Shown: one piece after another, positions 8,170-16,417 of the stretch | Numbering within the stretch: position 1 is the stretch's first letter | Layout of the letters: every line of letters starts with the position of its first letter | DNA from: Alphaproteobacteria bacterium | Lineage (GTDB): Bacteria > Pseudomonadota > Alphaproteobacteria > SMXQ01 | Assembly (NCBI GenBank): GCA_004356985.1 | Contig: SMXQ01000039.1 | Location: 1 to 44,055, forward strand | Length of the DNA stretch: 44,055 nt | Reading direction: 5' to 3' | Made by a program: the position numbers and the translations under genes | Notes under the pieces: model-generated | Database searches by the model: none | What the model was told of the DNA's origin: nothing | Seen by the model: only the letters and a program-made list of their open reading frames with translations

Positions 8170-9228
8170 CTAGGGCGCGAAGCCGTAAAGGGCGCAGGCA
8201 TTGGGCCCGAGAATATTATCGATGATTTCCGGCGCGATATTCGATTTTTCCTTCATCAGGCGCATGGCCTCGATCTCGGTCGCGGTATCGTGATGGCCGT
8301 AATCGGTCCCCACCACCAGCCGGTCGGCCCCGGCGATGCCGGCGATATAGCCGATATCCTCGTTGACCTGGCAGGCGACATAGAAATTGTTGTCGCCCAT
8401 GGAATCCTCGGAAAAGCGCCGGCCGCGCCGCTTGAAGCGGCGGCCCAGCTCGCCCAGCACGTAGGGCAGCCAGGCCGAACCGGTTTCCAGGAAGGCCCAG
8501 CGCAGCTTGGGATAGCGCGCCGGAACCTCCTGCAGCATGAGGGAATGGAAGGCGCCGATGACGGGAAACTTGAACTTGGACAAGCCGTCGGCATTGATGA
8601 AGAAATCGTGCACGGCAAGGCTGTCGTTCCCGGCATGGAAACAAATCGGAAGATCCAAGGCCTGGGCTATTTCATAAAGCGGGTGGAAATAGGGGTCGGT
8701 CAATTGCCGGTCGCAGGCAAGGCCGCACATGAAGATGCCGCAGGCGCCGTTTTCCTTGCAGAATTCGAGTTCCGCGCGGACCACGCCGGGATCGCCTATC
8801 GACTGGAGCGGCGCCAAGGCCACCCACCTGAGGCGCCCTTGGGCCTCCTTCCAAATGTCGGCCAGCCAGCGGTTGTAACTGCGGATCAGGGCCAGTTCGG
8901 TCTCCGGCCTGCGGGTGATGGGGCGCAGGAACAGGCTGGGGTACAGCACCTGAACATCGATGGTGAGCTGGTCCATGTGGCGCAGCCGCTTGTCGATGTC
9001 GCTCAGTTCGCGGGCGCCGCGATCGGTGTCGAGGCCGATATTGCGCTCCCGCTCGATCAGCTTGCCGTCGATGCCCCAGAACTCTGTCTGCTTCCTTGGC
9101 CGGCCTTCCATGGGCGCGCCGGCGGCGGTGGAGACCGTGACCGGGCGATGCACCAGGTCCGGCCCCTCCATATAGCTCCACGTGGCCGGCGTTTCGATCA
9201 CATGGGCATCGGCATCGATGGTCGGCAT
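8170..9228 (-). CDS. Amidohydrolase-2 family metal-dependent enzyme (paralogue 3)
   Basis: First gene of the three-paralogue unit, 352 residues, with CGGAGGG just before the ATG. It retains IDADAH, FHAGND, a glutamate in RWAFLE and GTDYGHHDTA, so it is probably active. It is the most divergent of the three (APMEGRPRKQTEFWG instead of the RRPNQR block). Its promoter must lie in the 258-base divergent region shared with the SDR gene, where a palindrome at 9306-9320 and a TATCAT -10-like box at 9295-9300 are seen. Like its neighbours it lacks a signal peptide and would act in the cytoplasm. Confidence 0.85.
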   Translation of the reverse strand: MPTIDADAHVIETPATWSYMEGPDLVHRPVTVSTAAGAPMEGRPRKQTEFWGIDGKLIERERNIGLDTDRGARELSDIDKRLRHMDQLTIDVQVLYPSLFLRPITRRPETELALIRSYNRWLADIWKEAQGRLRWVALAPLQSIGDPGVVRAELEFCKENGACGIFMCGLACDRQLTDPYFHPLYEIAQALDLPICFHAGNDSLAVHDFFINADGLSKFKFPVIGAFHSLMLQEVPARYPKLRWAFLETGSAWLPYVLGELGRRFKRRGRRFSEDSMGDNNFYVACQVNEDIGYIAGIAGADRLVVGTDYGHHDTATEIEAMRLMKEKSNIAPEIIDNILGPNACALYGFAP

Positions 9229-9305
9229 TGGCCCTCCGATGGCGCGGGCCGCCCTCGCGCCCCGCCATGGCCGGTGAAATGATTATTTCGATAAATGATA
9301 ACACA

Positions 9306-9320
9306 TTGCGGTTACCGCAA
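9306..9320. promoter_or_regulatory. Operator-like palindrome in amidohydrolase/SDR divergent region
   Basis: A perfect inverted repeat, TTGCGG-TTA-CCGCAA, lies between the divergent start codons. On the - strand a TATCAT box (9295-9300) sits just downstream of it, so a protein bound here could block the amidohydrolase promoter; the -35 is unclear. Its - strand core CGGTAACCG matches the core of the palindrome at 43568-43584 in 8 of 9 positions. Confidence 0.45.
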
Positions 9321-9414
9321 GAAACCACGCGCCGGGCCAGCCGGCCGGGCGCCGAGGCGGTATTGCTTGGCATCCATGATCCCCTTGTCCATATTGTCTG
9401 GCCTCAGCGCGTTG

Positions 9415-9443
9415 TTGCACCGCCGTGGGGCATCGACTAAATA
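9415..9443 (+). promoter_or_regulatory. Possible promoter for the SDR/Tct genes
   Basis: TTGCAC and TAAATA are separated by 17 bases and lie 44 bases before the SDR start codon. Both boxes are weak matches to the sigma-70 consensus, and no better pair was seen on this strand. Confidence 0.3.
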
Positions 9444-9486
9444 GTTCGCAAATCAGGCCCGGGAACCCGGGCGGGGAGAGGCAAAA

Positions 9487-10389
9487 ATGGAACCGATATC
9501 TCTGTCCGGGAAAGTCGCCATCATCGCCGGCGCGAGCCGGGGCATGGGCCGTGAAATCGCCATCGCTTATGCCGCGGCGGGAGCCAAGGGCGTCACCGTC
9601 ACCAGCGCGCCCGCCAACGATGAGGCGCGTGATGCCATCGAGGCCGAACTGGCCGAAACCGTGGCCGCCATCGACGCGGCGGGGGGCGCGGGCACCGGGC
9701 TCGGCCTGGTCGCCGAGGCGACCGACTGGGCCGATTGCCAGATGGTGGTGGCGCGCACGCTGGAGGCCTTCGGCGCCCTGCACGTGCTTTTCCACAATGC
9801 CGGCAAAAGCCAACGCTATCACGGCGACCGCGACATCCCGTTCTGGGAGACCGAGCCCGAGGGCTGGCGCGACGTGATCACCACCAATGTGGTCGGCCCC
9901 TACATGATGGCCAAGGCGGCGATCCCGAAGATGCTGGAGGGCGGCTGGGGGCGGATCATGGTGACCAACAAGAACGCCGATTCCCAGCATGAGAAATTCG
10001 CCGGCGCCTATGGGCCGTCCAAGGCCGCCGTCGAGGCCCAGGTCCTGAGTTGGGCCGAAGAGACAGCGGGAACCGGCGTGACGGTCAATTGCCTGGGTCC
10101 CGGGGGTGCGGTGAACACCCGTTTCGGGCGTGGCGAGATCCGCGACCGCGGGCTTGATGCCGATGTCATGAACAAGATGGCGCTGTGGTTGGCGTCCGAG
10201 GAGTCCGGCGATTACAACGGTTGCCGGTTTACCGGCAAGTACTGGGACGACTCGCTTCCCAATGCCGAGGCCGCCGAGAAATGCCGCGACGCGCCGCTGT
10301 TTCCGGTGCCCTGCTCCAAGCCCACCAAGCTCGACCGGGCGTGGCGGGATTCCGAACGCGCCGTCGCCGGAACCCAGACCGAAGGCTGA
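9487..10389 (+). CDS. Short-chain dehydrogenase/reductase with atypical catalytic site
   Basis: A 300-residue NAD(P)-dependent oxidoreductase of the SDR superfamily. Visible motifs are the cofactor-binding GASRGMG near residue 15, HNAG near residue 103 and the catalytic YGPSK near residue 175. The serine expected about 13 residues before the tyrosine appears replaced: the stretch reads VTNKNADSQ rather than ISS. This may change or weaken the reaction. GGGGAGAGG precedes the ATG. The C-terminal ~60 residues extend beyond a minimal SDR and include an ESGDYNGCRFTGKYW segment. It heads a + strand unit with tctAB and tctC, so it may act on a transported carboxylic acid or its product. Confidence 0.85.
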   Translation: MEPISLSGKVAIIAGASRGMGREIAIAYAAAGAKGVTVTSAPANDEARDAIEAELAETVAAIDAAGGAGTGLGLVAEATDWADCQMVVARTLEAFGALHVLFHNAGKSQRYHGDRDIPFWETEPEGWRDVITTNVVGPYMMAKAAIPKMLEGGWGRIMVTNKNADSQHEKFAGAYGPSKAAVEAQVLSWAEETAGTGVTVNCLGPGGAVNTRFGRGEIRDRGLDADVMNKMALWLASEESGDYNGCRFTGKYWDDSLPNAEAAEKCRDAPLFPVPCSKPTKLDRAWRDSERAVAGTQTEG

Positions 10390-10427
10390 CGGATAGAATC
10401 AGCGGGAGAATTTTGAAATGAGGTGTC

Positions 10428-12413
10428 ATGGTTGATTTCGACATCGTCTGGCAGGGTATGACAGGCATTCTTCAATTCAAGCCGCTGATGATCATGCTCA
10501 TCGCGGTGGTGGCCAGCAGCGTTTTCGCGGCGCTGCCGGGGGTGGGTTCATCGACGCTGTTGGCGATGTCGATTCCCTTTGCCATGACGCTGCCGCCCTA
10601 TGAGTGCATAGCGCTTATGCTGGGCATCACCATCATCTCCAACACCGCCAATACCTTTCCTTCGGTGTTGATCGCGGTTCCCGGCGGGGCAGGGTCCCAG
10701 GCGACCATCATCGACGGCTATCCCATGGCGCGAAAGGGCGAAGCCAACCGGGCCTTCGGCGCGGCCTTCACGGCTTCGGTCATGGGCGGATTGTTCGGTG
10801 CCGTGGTGTTCCTGTTTTCCATTCCCATCGTCACCCCCCTGGTGCTTCTGTTCGGATCGCCCGAGCTTCTGATGCTGGTCCTGTGGGGGTTGAGCGCGGT
10901 CGGCATCCTATCGGGCAATACCCCCATCAAGGGGTTGATGGCGGCGGCGTTGGGGCTCGGTGTCGCCCTCATCGGCACCGAAGTCCGCACCGGCATCGAC
11001 CGCTTCACCTTCGAAGGGTATTACCTGACCGACGGTGTTCATATCGCCTTGGTGGGGCTCGGCATGTTCGCCATCCCCGAACTCATCGACCTCTCCATCC
11101 GGCGCTCTTCCATTTCCGAGACCGGCAAGCTGGGCTCCGGCCTGTGGCAGGGATGCAAGGACGCCTTCAAGAACTGGTGGCTGGTGATCCGCTGTTCGGT
11201 GGTGGGCGTCTGGGTGGGAATCCTGCCGGGCCTCGGCTCCTCGGTCGCCGACTGGTTCGCCTACGCCCATGCCGCCCAGACCGAGAAGGATACCGAAAAC
11301 TTCGGCAAGGGCGACGTGCGCGGGGTGATCGCGCCGGAAGCCTCCAACAACGCCAAGGAAGGCGGCGCGCTGATTCCGACCATGTTCTTCGGCATTCCGG
11401 GCTCTACCTCCATGGCCCTGGTGTTGGTGGCATTCATCGCCGTTGGAATCGTGCCTGGCGAGGCCATGGTCACCACCACCCAGTATTACATCTTCGCCAT
11501 GATCACCCTGATGGTGGTCGCCAATATATTTGCCGCCGGGCTGTCCATGGGCCTGGCCGGGACCTTCGCCAAGGTCTCGGTGATGCCGTTCTACGTCATC
11601 GTGCCGATGACCCTGATCTTCACCATCGCCGCCGCTTACGGGATATCGTTCTCTTACGAAGACTTGGCGACCCTGGTGGTGTTCGCCTTGATCGGCGTCT
11701 TCATGCGGCGCTATGGCTGGCCCCGGGCGCCGGTGCTGGTGGCGGTGGTCCTCGGCCCCCAGATCCAAACCTACCTGTGGCTTTCCATCGACCGATACTC
11801 GTACGAATTTTTGTTGTTCCCGGGCGTGCTGGTGATAGAGGCGATCATCATAGCCACCGTGTTCTTCCCCATGTGGCGCGACCGCAAAAAGAAAAAGGTC
11901 CAAATGGACTATTACCTGGAAGAGGACCAGCCCAGGATGCAGTCCAAAGGCGGCGTGGTCTTCACCTGCCTGTTTCTGGCGGTGATGATCTGGGGTGTGT
12001 TCGAGGCCATGCAATGGCCCATGCGGGCGGCGATGGATGTCTATTTCGTCGCCGCCTTGGGTGTTATGCTTGGCGGGCTTCAGCTTGTGGTCGATTTTGT
12101 GCGCTACCGCCGCAATCCCGAAGGCATGGAAAAGCCCATCGAAGGCAGCAATATCCACATGCGCTATTTCGAGACGGCGGGCTGGATCGCGGCGACCCTG
12201 GCGGGTATCGTCTTGATCGGCTTCCACATCACGTTCTTCTTGGTGCCGCTGGCCTACGCCCGCGTCTATGGCGGGAGTTGGCGCTTGGCCCTGACACTGG
12301 GGGTCTTGTCGGAAGCCATCCTCGTCGGCTTGTTCGACACCCTCATCCGCATCATTTGGCAGAAACCGATCCTGACACCGTTCCTTTATCCGCTGGAATT
12401 GTCGTTCCTGTAG
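10428..12413 (+). CDS. Tripartite tricarboxylate transporter permease, TctA-TctB fusion
   Basis: A 661-residue inner-membrane protein. Residues 1 to about 495 are the large TctA subunit: LPGVGSSTLLA near the N terminus, the IPGSTSMALVL second-half motif, and repeated DGYPMARKG-type segments. The remaining ~160 residues carry about four further membrane segments, starting near VFTCLFLAVMIWG, and look like the small TctB subunit. The usual two membrane proteins thus appear to be joined in one chain, and no separate tctB is present. It starts 38 bases after the SDR stop and is followed by a TctC-type binding protein. The family imports carboxylates by a cation gradient; the substrate here is unknown. 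Confidence 0.88.
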   Translation: MVDFDIVWQGMTGILQFKPLMIMLIAVVASSVFAALPGVGSSTLLAMSIPFAMTLPPYECIALMLGITIISNTANTFPSVLIAVPGGAGSQATIIDGYPMARKGEANRAFGAAFTASVMGGLFGAVVFLFSIPIVTPLVLLFGSPELLMLVLWGLSAVGILSGNTPIKGLMAAALGLGVALIGTEVRTGIDRFTFEGYYLTDGVHIALVGLGMFAIPELIDLSIRRSSISETGKLGSGLWQGCKDAFKNWWLVIRCSVVGVWVGILPGLGSSVADWFAYAHAAQTEKDTENFGKGDVRGVIAPEASNNAKEGGALIPTMFFGIPGSTSMALVLVAFIAVGIVPGEAMVTTTQYYIFAMITLMVVANIFAAGLSMGLAGTFAKVSVMPFYVIVPMTLIFTIAAAYGISFSYEDLATLVVFALIGVFMRRYGWPRAPVLVAVVLGPQIQTYLWLSIDRYSYEFLLFPGVLVIEAIIIATVFFPMWRDRKKKKVQMDYYLEEDQPRMQSKGGVVFTCLFLAVMIWGVFEAMQWPMRAAMDVYFVAALGVMLGGLQLVVDFVRYRRNPEGMEKPIEGSNIHMRYFETAGWIAATLAGIVLIGFHITFFLVPLAYARVYGGSWRLALTLGVLSEAILVGLFDTLIRIIWQKPILTPFLYPLELSFL

Positions 12414-12464
12414 GGGGTCGATGATGGCGATTCCCGCGGCGCGCGTCATCGGGGAAAGATAGGA

Positions 12465-12492
12465 ATGACGTGTGTGGCCGGTATGTTATGAT
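12465..12492 (+). promoter_or_regulatory. Possible promoter upstream of the TctC-like gene
   Basis: ATGACG and TATGAT are separated by 16 bases in the 199-base gap after tctAB. The -10 box matches the consensus at five of six positions and the -35 is weaker. A separate promoter would suit a binding protein needed in excess. Confidence 0.3.
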
Positions 12493-12612
12493 GAGCAAAA
12501 TAACGCGAACGCCGGTTTTGAAAGCGTCGCGGTCATCGAATCGGCCATGGGCCGCGGTGCCGTGGAAGTCGTTTGCGGCGTCAATCGTCCATGAAGACAT
12601 GGGAGACAAATA

Positions 12613-13956
12613 ATGACTCGTTTCAGCTTGAGAACACTGGTGTTCGGCGTCGTCGCCGCCCTGGGATGGGCCGGCGCCATGGCAGGCGCCAAGGCCGCGC
12701 CCGATTACAAGGACAAGAAGATCAACGTCATCATCGGCTCGTCGCCGGGCGGTGGGACCGACGGCACCACGCGCCTGGTCGGCCGCTTTCTGGCGAAATA
12801 CCTGCCGGGCCAGCCGCAGATGATCTTTCGCAACATGCCCGCGGGGCATGGCGTAAAGGCCAGCAACTATTTTTACAACCAAGCCAAGCCTGACGGGCTG
12901 ACCTGGTTCGGCGGGGCCAGTTCCTACGTCGATCCCAACAATCTGCGCAAGAAGGTGGTCAAATACAATCCCACCCATTACGAATACATCGGCGCCATCA
13001 TCCGCGGCGGGTCGGTGATGATCATAAGCAAGGCGGTGCTTAAGAATCTCACCGACAAGTCCATGAAGCCGGTCATCGTCGGCACCCTCGACGGCAGCCG
13101 CAGCTGGGCCCAGGCGCTTGCCTGGGGGTCGGAGTATCTCGGCTGGAACCTCAGATTCATCGTCGGCTACCCGGGTTCGGCGGCGCTGACCCTTGCCCTC
13201 CGGCGCGGCGAGATCGACATGTTTGGCACCTCCGGGATCCAGATCCTCAGGTCGCTGATCAAGACCGGCAAGTTCCAGGGTTTGGCCCAACTGGGCGAGG
13301 CCGAAGCGGGTGGCGTGGTGCGCCGTAAGTCCTTCCCCGACGTGCCGACCTTGCCCGCGATGATGAAAGGCAAGACCACGGGCATCGCCAAGGAGGCGTT
13401 CGATTTCTGGAGCAGCACCAACCAGATCGACAAATGGTATGCGCTGCCGCCCAAGACACCCAAGGATATCGTCGCCGTCTACCGCGCCGCCTTCACCAAG
13501 GCCACCAAGGACCCGGAATTCATCAAGTTCGGCAGGCATCAGTTCAGCGTCGATTTCCGGACCGTTACCGCCGAGACCATCGCCAAGTTGATCGGCGCCA
13601 CCGCCTACCCGAAACTCGAGCTGATGGAAACGATCCGCCAAATCCGTATCAAGAACGGGCTGCCCGCGGCGCGGCTGTCGGAGGCCGAATTGGCGAAATT
13701 GGCCAAGAAGCTGGGGGGGCCTGGGCTGAAGGTCAAGACCAAGCTGCTGGCGGTCAAGCGCGGCGGGCGCTGGCTCCATTTCAAGAACAAGGGGGCGGCG
13801 CACAAGGCCAAGGTGTCGGGTTCGCGCACCAAGGTCACCATCGACGGCAAGAAGGCCAAGCGCAAGAAGCTGAAGGCCGGGATGATGTGTGAGATCGTCT
13901 ATGGCGCCAATGGCGGCGAAGTGAAGACGGTCAGCTGTTCCACCAGCCAGACCTAG
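12613..13956 (+). CDS. TctC-type substrate-binding protein with C-terminal extra domain
   Basis: Periplasmic binding protein of the tripartite tricarboxylate family (Bug/TctC), 447 residues, partner of the TctAB fusion upstream. It has a signal peptide (basic MTRFSLR, hydrophobic core, cut near AKAA-PDY), then INVIIGSSPGGGTDGTTRLVG and the typical RNMPAGHGVKASNY loop. The family normally ends near 320-330 residues. Here a linker follows (about 355-375) and then a lysine/arginine-rich domain, residues about 372-447, with KRGGR, SGSR, IDGK and KAGMMC motifs and two cysteines. That tail matches the tail of the ABC binding protein at 1-1290. A GGGAGAC site precedes the ATG. Confidence 0.88.
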   Translation: MTRFSLRTLVFGVVAALGWAGAMAGAKAAPDYKDKKINVIIGSSPGGGTDGTTRLVGRFLAKYLPGQPQMIFRNMPAGHGVKASNYFYNQAKPDGLTWFGGASSYVDPNNLRKKVVKYNPTHYEYIGAIIRGGSVMIISKAVLKNLTDKSMKPVIVGTLDGSRSWAQALAWGSEYLGWNLRFIVGYPGSAALTLALRRGEIDMFGTSGIQILRSLIKTGKFQGLAQLGEAEAGGVVRRKSFPDVPTLPAMMKGKTTGIAKEAFDFWSSTNQIDKWYALPPKTPKDIVAVYRAAFTKATKDPEFIKFGRHQFSVDFRTVTAETIAKLIGATAYPKLELMETIRQIRIKNGLPAARLSEAELAKLAKKLGGPGLKVKTKLLAVKRGGRWLHFKNKGAAHKAKVSGSRTKVTIDGKKAKRKKLKAGMMCEIVYGANGGEVKTVSCSTSQT

Positions 13957-13993
13957 CCATCGTTCATATCACGGAAACCCCGAGGAAGGCCCA

Positions 13994-14986
13994 TTGGACC
14001 ACGTACAGTATCCCTACCGGTCATCGAGCCATTTGGTCTTGATGCACGTCATCAACGAATGCGGCGCCTGGGAACGCCACGGCCTTGTGGTCGACTACGA
14101 CAAGGGCATCAATCGCGACGACGCCCATAAACTGGTGCCGACGGGGGAGGTGGAGTTCGTTTCGGGCAACCACGTGTCCACCTACGCCGCCCGCGCGCGG
14201 GGAGACACCTGGGCCTATCTCGGCCAGACCATCTCCAAGAACAACCTTTCGTTGGTCACCCGGCCCGATATCGGCATCGAGAAACTGGAGGACGTCCGCA
14301 AACGCAAATTCGGCTCCCGCGGGCGTCATCCGGGCCTCAATACCTGGCTGTACCTGAAGCAGAACGGGCTTGACCCGGATACCGACCAGGTCGAGATCAT
14401 CCGCGAGGAACGGGTCGAACTGCCCGACGGCACCTTCAAGCTGAACCGCAAGAGCCTCATGGAAATGCTCAAGGACGGCGATATCGATGCCTGTTTCATG
14501 ACCCTTCCCAACAAGGAATTCGCCCAGCGCGAGGGCCTTAAGGTGATCGACCTGGTGCCTCAGGACATGGTCTTTTTCATGACCGTGTCGTCTTCCATGA
14601 AAATGGTGGAGGAACGCCCGGACATCGTCGAGCGGATGCTCAAGGGCGTCCTCGAGGGCATCGCCTTCTTCAAGACCGAGAGGGAAAAGACCATCCAGAT
14701 CATCATGGACAAGCACAAGAAGGAAGGCGATCTCGACCGCCAAACGGCGGAACTGCTGTACGACGATTTCGCGCCGATCCTGGAGCCCAGGCTTTATCCC
14801 GGGCTCAACGCCATTTCCAATGTCTATCAGGAAGCGCTCAAGCAGGACGAGAAGGCCGGCGATGCCGCGCGCATCCACCCGCTGGCCCTGTGGGACTTCC
14901 ACTTCCTGCGCGAGATCGACGATTCCGGGTTCATCGACGACCTCTACAAGGACCACCCCGAACATCTCGAGGGTCACGGGGGATGA
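13994..14986 (+). CDS. NMT1/NitT-TauT-like binding-fold protein without signal peptide
   Basis: A 330-residue protein with the fold of NMT1/THI5 and NitT/TauT periplasmic binding proteins; it shows segments such as GEVEFVSGNHVSTYAARARGD and SLVTRPDIGIEKLEDVRKRKFG. It begins with TTG at 13994, preceded by GAGGAAGG with a 4-base gap, and no ATG fits as well. There is no signal peptide or lipobox, so it should stay in the cytoplasm. Enzymes such as 4,5-dihydroxyphthalate decarboxylase use this fold without export, so a catalytic or sensing role is possible. It is the last gene of the SDR-tctAB-tctC unit and is followed by a hairpin. No permease or ATPase of its own kind is adjacent. Confidence 0.75.
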   Translation: MDHVQYPYRSSSHLVLMHVINECGAWERHGLVVDYDKGINRDDAHKLVPTGEVEFVSGNHVSTYAARARGDTWAYLGQTISKNNLSLVTRPDIGIEKLEDVRKRKFGSRGRHPGLNTWLYLKQNGLDPDTDQVEIIREERVELPDGTFKLNRKSLMEMLKDGDIDACFMTLPNKEFAQREGLKVIDLVPQDMVFFMTVSSSMKMVEERPDIVERMLKGVLEGIAFFKTEREKTIQIIMDKHKKEGDLDRQTAELLYDDFAPILEPRLYPGLNAISNVYQEALKQDEKAGDAARIHPLALWDFHFLREIDDSGFIDDLYKDHPEHLEGHGG

Positions 14987-15027
14987 TGATCGGCCGTTGA
15001 CCGGCCCAAGGGACGATCCCCAGGGGA

Positions 15028-15051
15028 AAGGGCGGCCATGGGGCCGCCCTT
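15028..15051. terminator. Strong hairpin between convergent units
   Basis: A perfect 10-base stem, AAGGGCGGCC with GGCCGCCCTT, closes an ATGG loop; CTTCGTT follows on the + strand. It lies 41 bases after the NMT1-like gene stop, before the convergent CoxM-like gene, and is likely the end of the upstream transcript. Confidence 0.6.
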
Positions 15052-15087
15052 CTTCGTTGCTCGGTGCCGGCCGGGGCCGGAAGTGCC

Positions 15088-15885
15088 CTAACCCGCCGCT
15101 TGGGCGACGGCGCGCTTGGCCATCACGGTGACCAGGTGGGCGCGGTAATCGGCGCCGCAATGGATATCGGCCAACAGGTCGTCCTCGGCGATGGCGATAT
15201 CGGCGACGGCGTCGGCGGAGAACTTCGCCGCCAGCGCCTTTTCCATATCGGTCATCCGGAAAACGCAATCCCTGGCGCCGGTGATGGCGACCCGGACGTC
15301 GCCGCCGAACTTGGCGACGAAGGCACCGACCATGGCGAAGCCCGACGCCGGCTGGGGGAACTTCATATAGGCCGCGGCGTCGGGAATCTTGAAATGGATG
15401 GCGGTGATGATTTCGCCGTCTTCCAGGGCGGTCTCGAACAGGCCGGTGAAGAAATCATCGGCGGCGATCTTGCGCGTATTGGTTTCCACGGTCGCGTCCA
15501 GGCCGAGAACCGCCGCCGGATAATCCGCCGCGGGATCGGAATTCGCCACCGATCCGCCGATGGTGCCGCGGTGGCGCACGCTGGGATCGCCGATGCCGCC
15601 GGCCAGGGCCGCCAGGGCGGGAATGGCCTTGCCCACGTCGGGTGAGGTATGGACGTCGTGATGACGGGTCATGGCGCCGATGGTGACGGTGTCGGAGCCG
15701 ATGGTAATGCCTTTCAAGCCGTCGATATCGGCCAGGTCCACCAGGTCGCTGGGGGACGCCAGGCGCAGCTTCATGGACGGGATCATGGTCATGCCGCCGG
15801 CCAGCACCATGCCGTCTTCGGCCTCTTTGGCGGTGCGCGAGGCTTCCTCCAGGGTCTTGGGCCTGTGGTAGTTGAATTCATACAT
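15088..15885 (-). CDS. CoxM-like FAD-binding subunit of a molybdenum hydroxylase
   Basis: Medium, FAD-binding subunit (265 residues) of a xanthine dehydrogenase/CO dehydrogenase-family enzyme; it carries electrons between the Fe-S subunit and FAD. Flavin-contact motifs are [15 protein letters not shown] near residues 30-45 and [20 protein letters not shown] near residues 105-125. The C-terminal part matches the CO_deh_flav_C region. Its ATG lies inside the end of the CoxS-like gene (8-base overlap), indicating translational coupling. It is the last gene of the L-G-S-M unit. It lacks the cysteine-rich loop of the other flavin subunit in this window (39728-40708). Confidence 0.9.
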   Translation of the reverse strand: MYEFNYHRPKTLEEASRTAKEAEDGMVLAGGMTMIPSMKLRLASPSDLVDLADIDGLKGITIGSDTVTIGAMTRHHDVHTSPDVGKAIPALAALAGGIGDPSVRHRGTIGGSVANSDPAADYPAAVLGLDATVETNTRKIAADDFFTGLFETALEDGEIITAIHFKIPDAAAYMKFPQPASGFAMVGAFVAKFGGDVRVAITGARDCVFRMTDMEKALAAKFSADAVADIAIAEDDLLADIHCGADYRAHLVTVMAKRAVAQAAG

Positions 15886-16387
15886 TCTCTGCTCTCCCTT
15901 GCCCCACTTGGCCCTTGGCGTTCATGGCCTTGATGCCGCTTTCGATGGCTTCGACGATATGTTGATAGCCGGTGCAGCGGCAGATATTGCCTTCCAATTC
16001 CTGGCGGATGGTCTTTTCATCGGCGTCGGGGAGGCGCCGGGCGATATCGCAGGCCACCATCACCATGCCCGGGGTGCAGAACCCGCATTGCAGGCCGTGA
16101 TGTTCCCAAAAGGCCTGTTGCATGGGGTGAAGGGTGCCGTCTTCGTCGGCCAGCCCTTCGATGGTGAGGACGTCTTGCCCTTCGCACTGGATCGCGAAGA
16201 TGGTGCAGGATTTGATCGATTCGCCGTTGAGATGGATGTTGCAACATCCGCATTGGGAGGTGTCGCACCCCACATGGGTTCCGGTGAGGCCCAGGTGTTC
16301 CCTCAGGTATTGAACCAGAAGCGTGCGCGGTTCTACCTCCGCCGAGACCGGCTTCCCATTGACGTTCATGCTGACTTCGATTGACAA
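15878..16387 (-). CDS. CoxS-like [2Fe-2S] subunit of a molybdenum hydroxylase
   Basis: Small iron-sulfur subunit, 169 residues. The N-terminal plant-ferredoxin-type cluster motif is [11 protein letters not shown] followed by a distal cysteine at KSC. The C-terminal helical cluster motif is CGFCTPG followed by [10 protein letters not shown] place the start at a TTG (16387) because AAGGAGGGG stands 4 bases before it on the - strand; the next in-frame ATG is at 16370. The two clusters pass electrons from the molybdenum site in the CoxL-like subunit to the FAD of the CoxM-like subunit. It follows the CoxG-like gene by 30 bases. Confidence 0.9.
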   Translation of the reverse strand: MSIEVSMNVNGKPVSAEVEPRTLLVQYLREHLGLTGTHVGCDTSQCGCCNIHLNGESIKSCTIFAIQCEGQDVLTIEGLADEDGTLHPMQQAFWEHHGLQCGFCTPGMVMVACDIARRLPDADEKTIRQELEGNICRCTGYQHIVEAIESGIKAMNAKGQVGQGRAENV

Positions 16388-16417
16388 GGTTCCCCTCCTT
16401 ATGATTGCGCCACCCAA

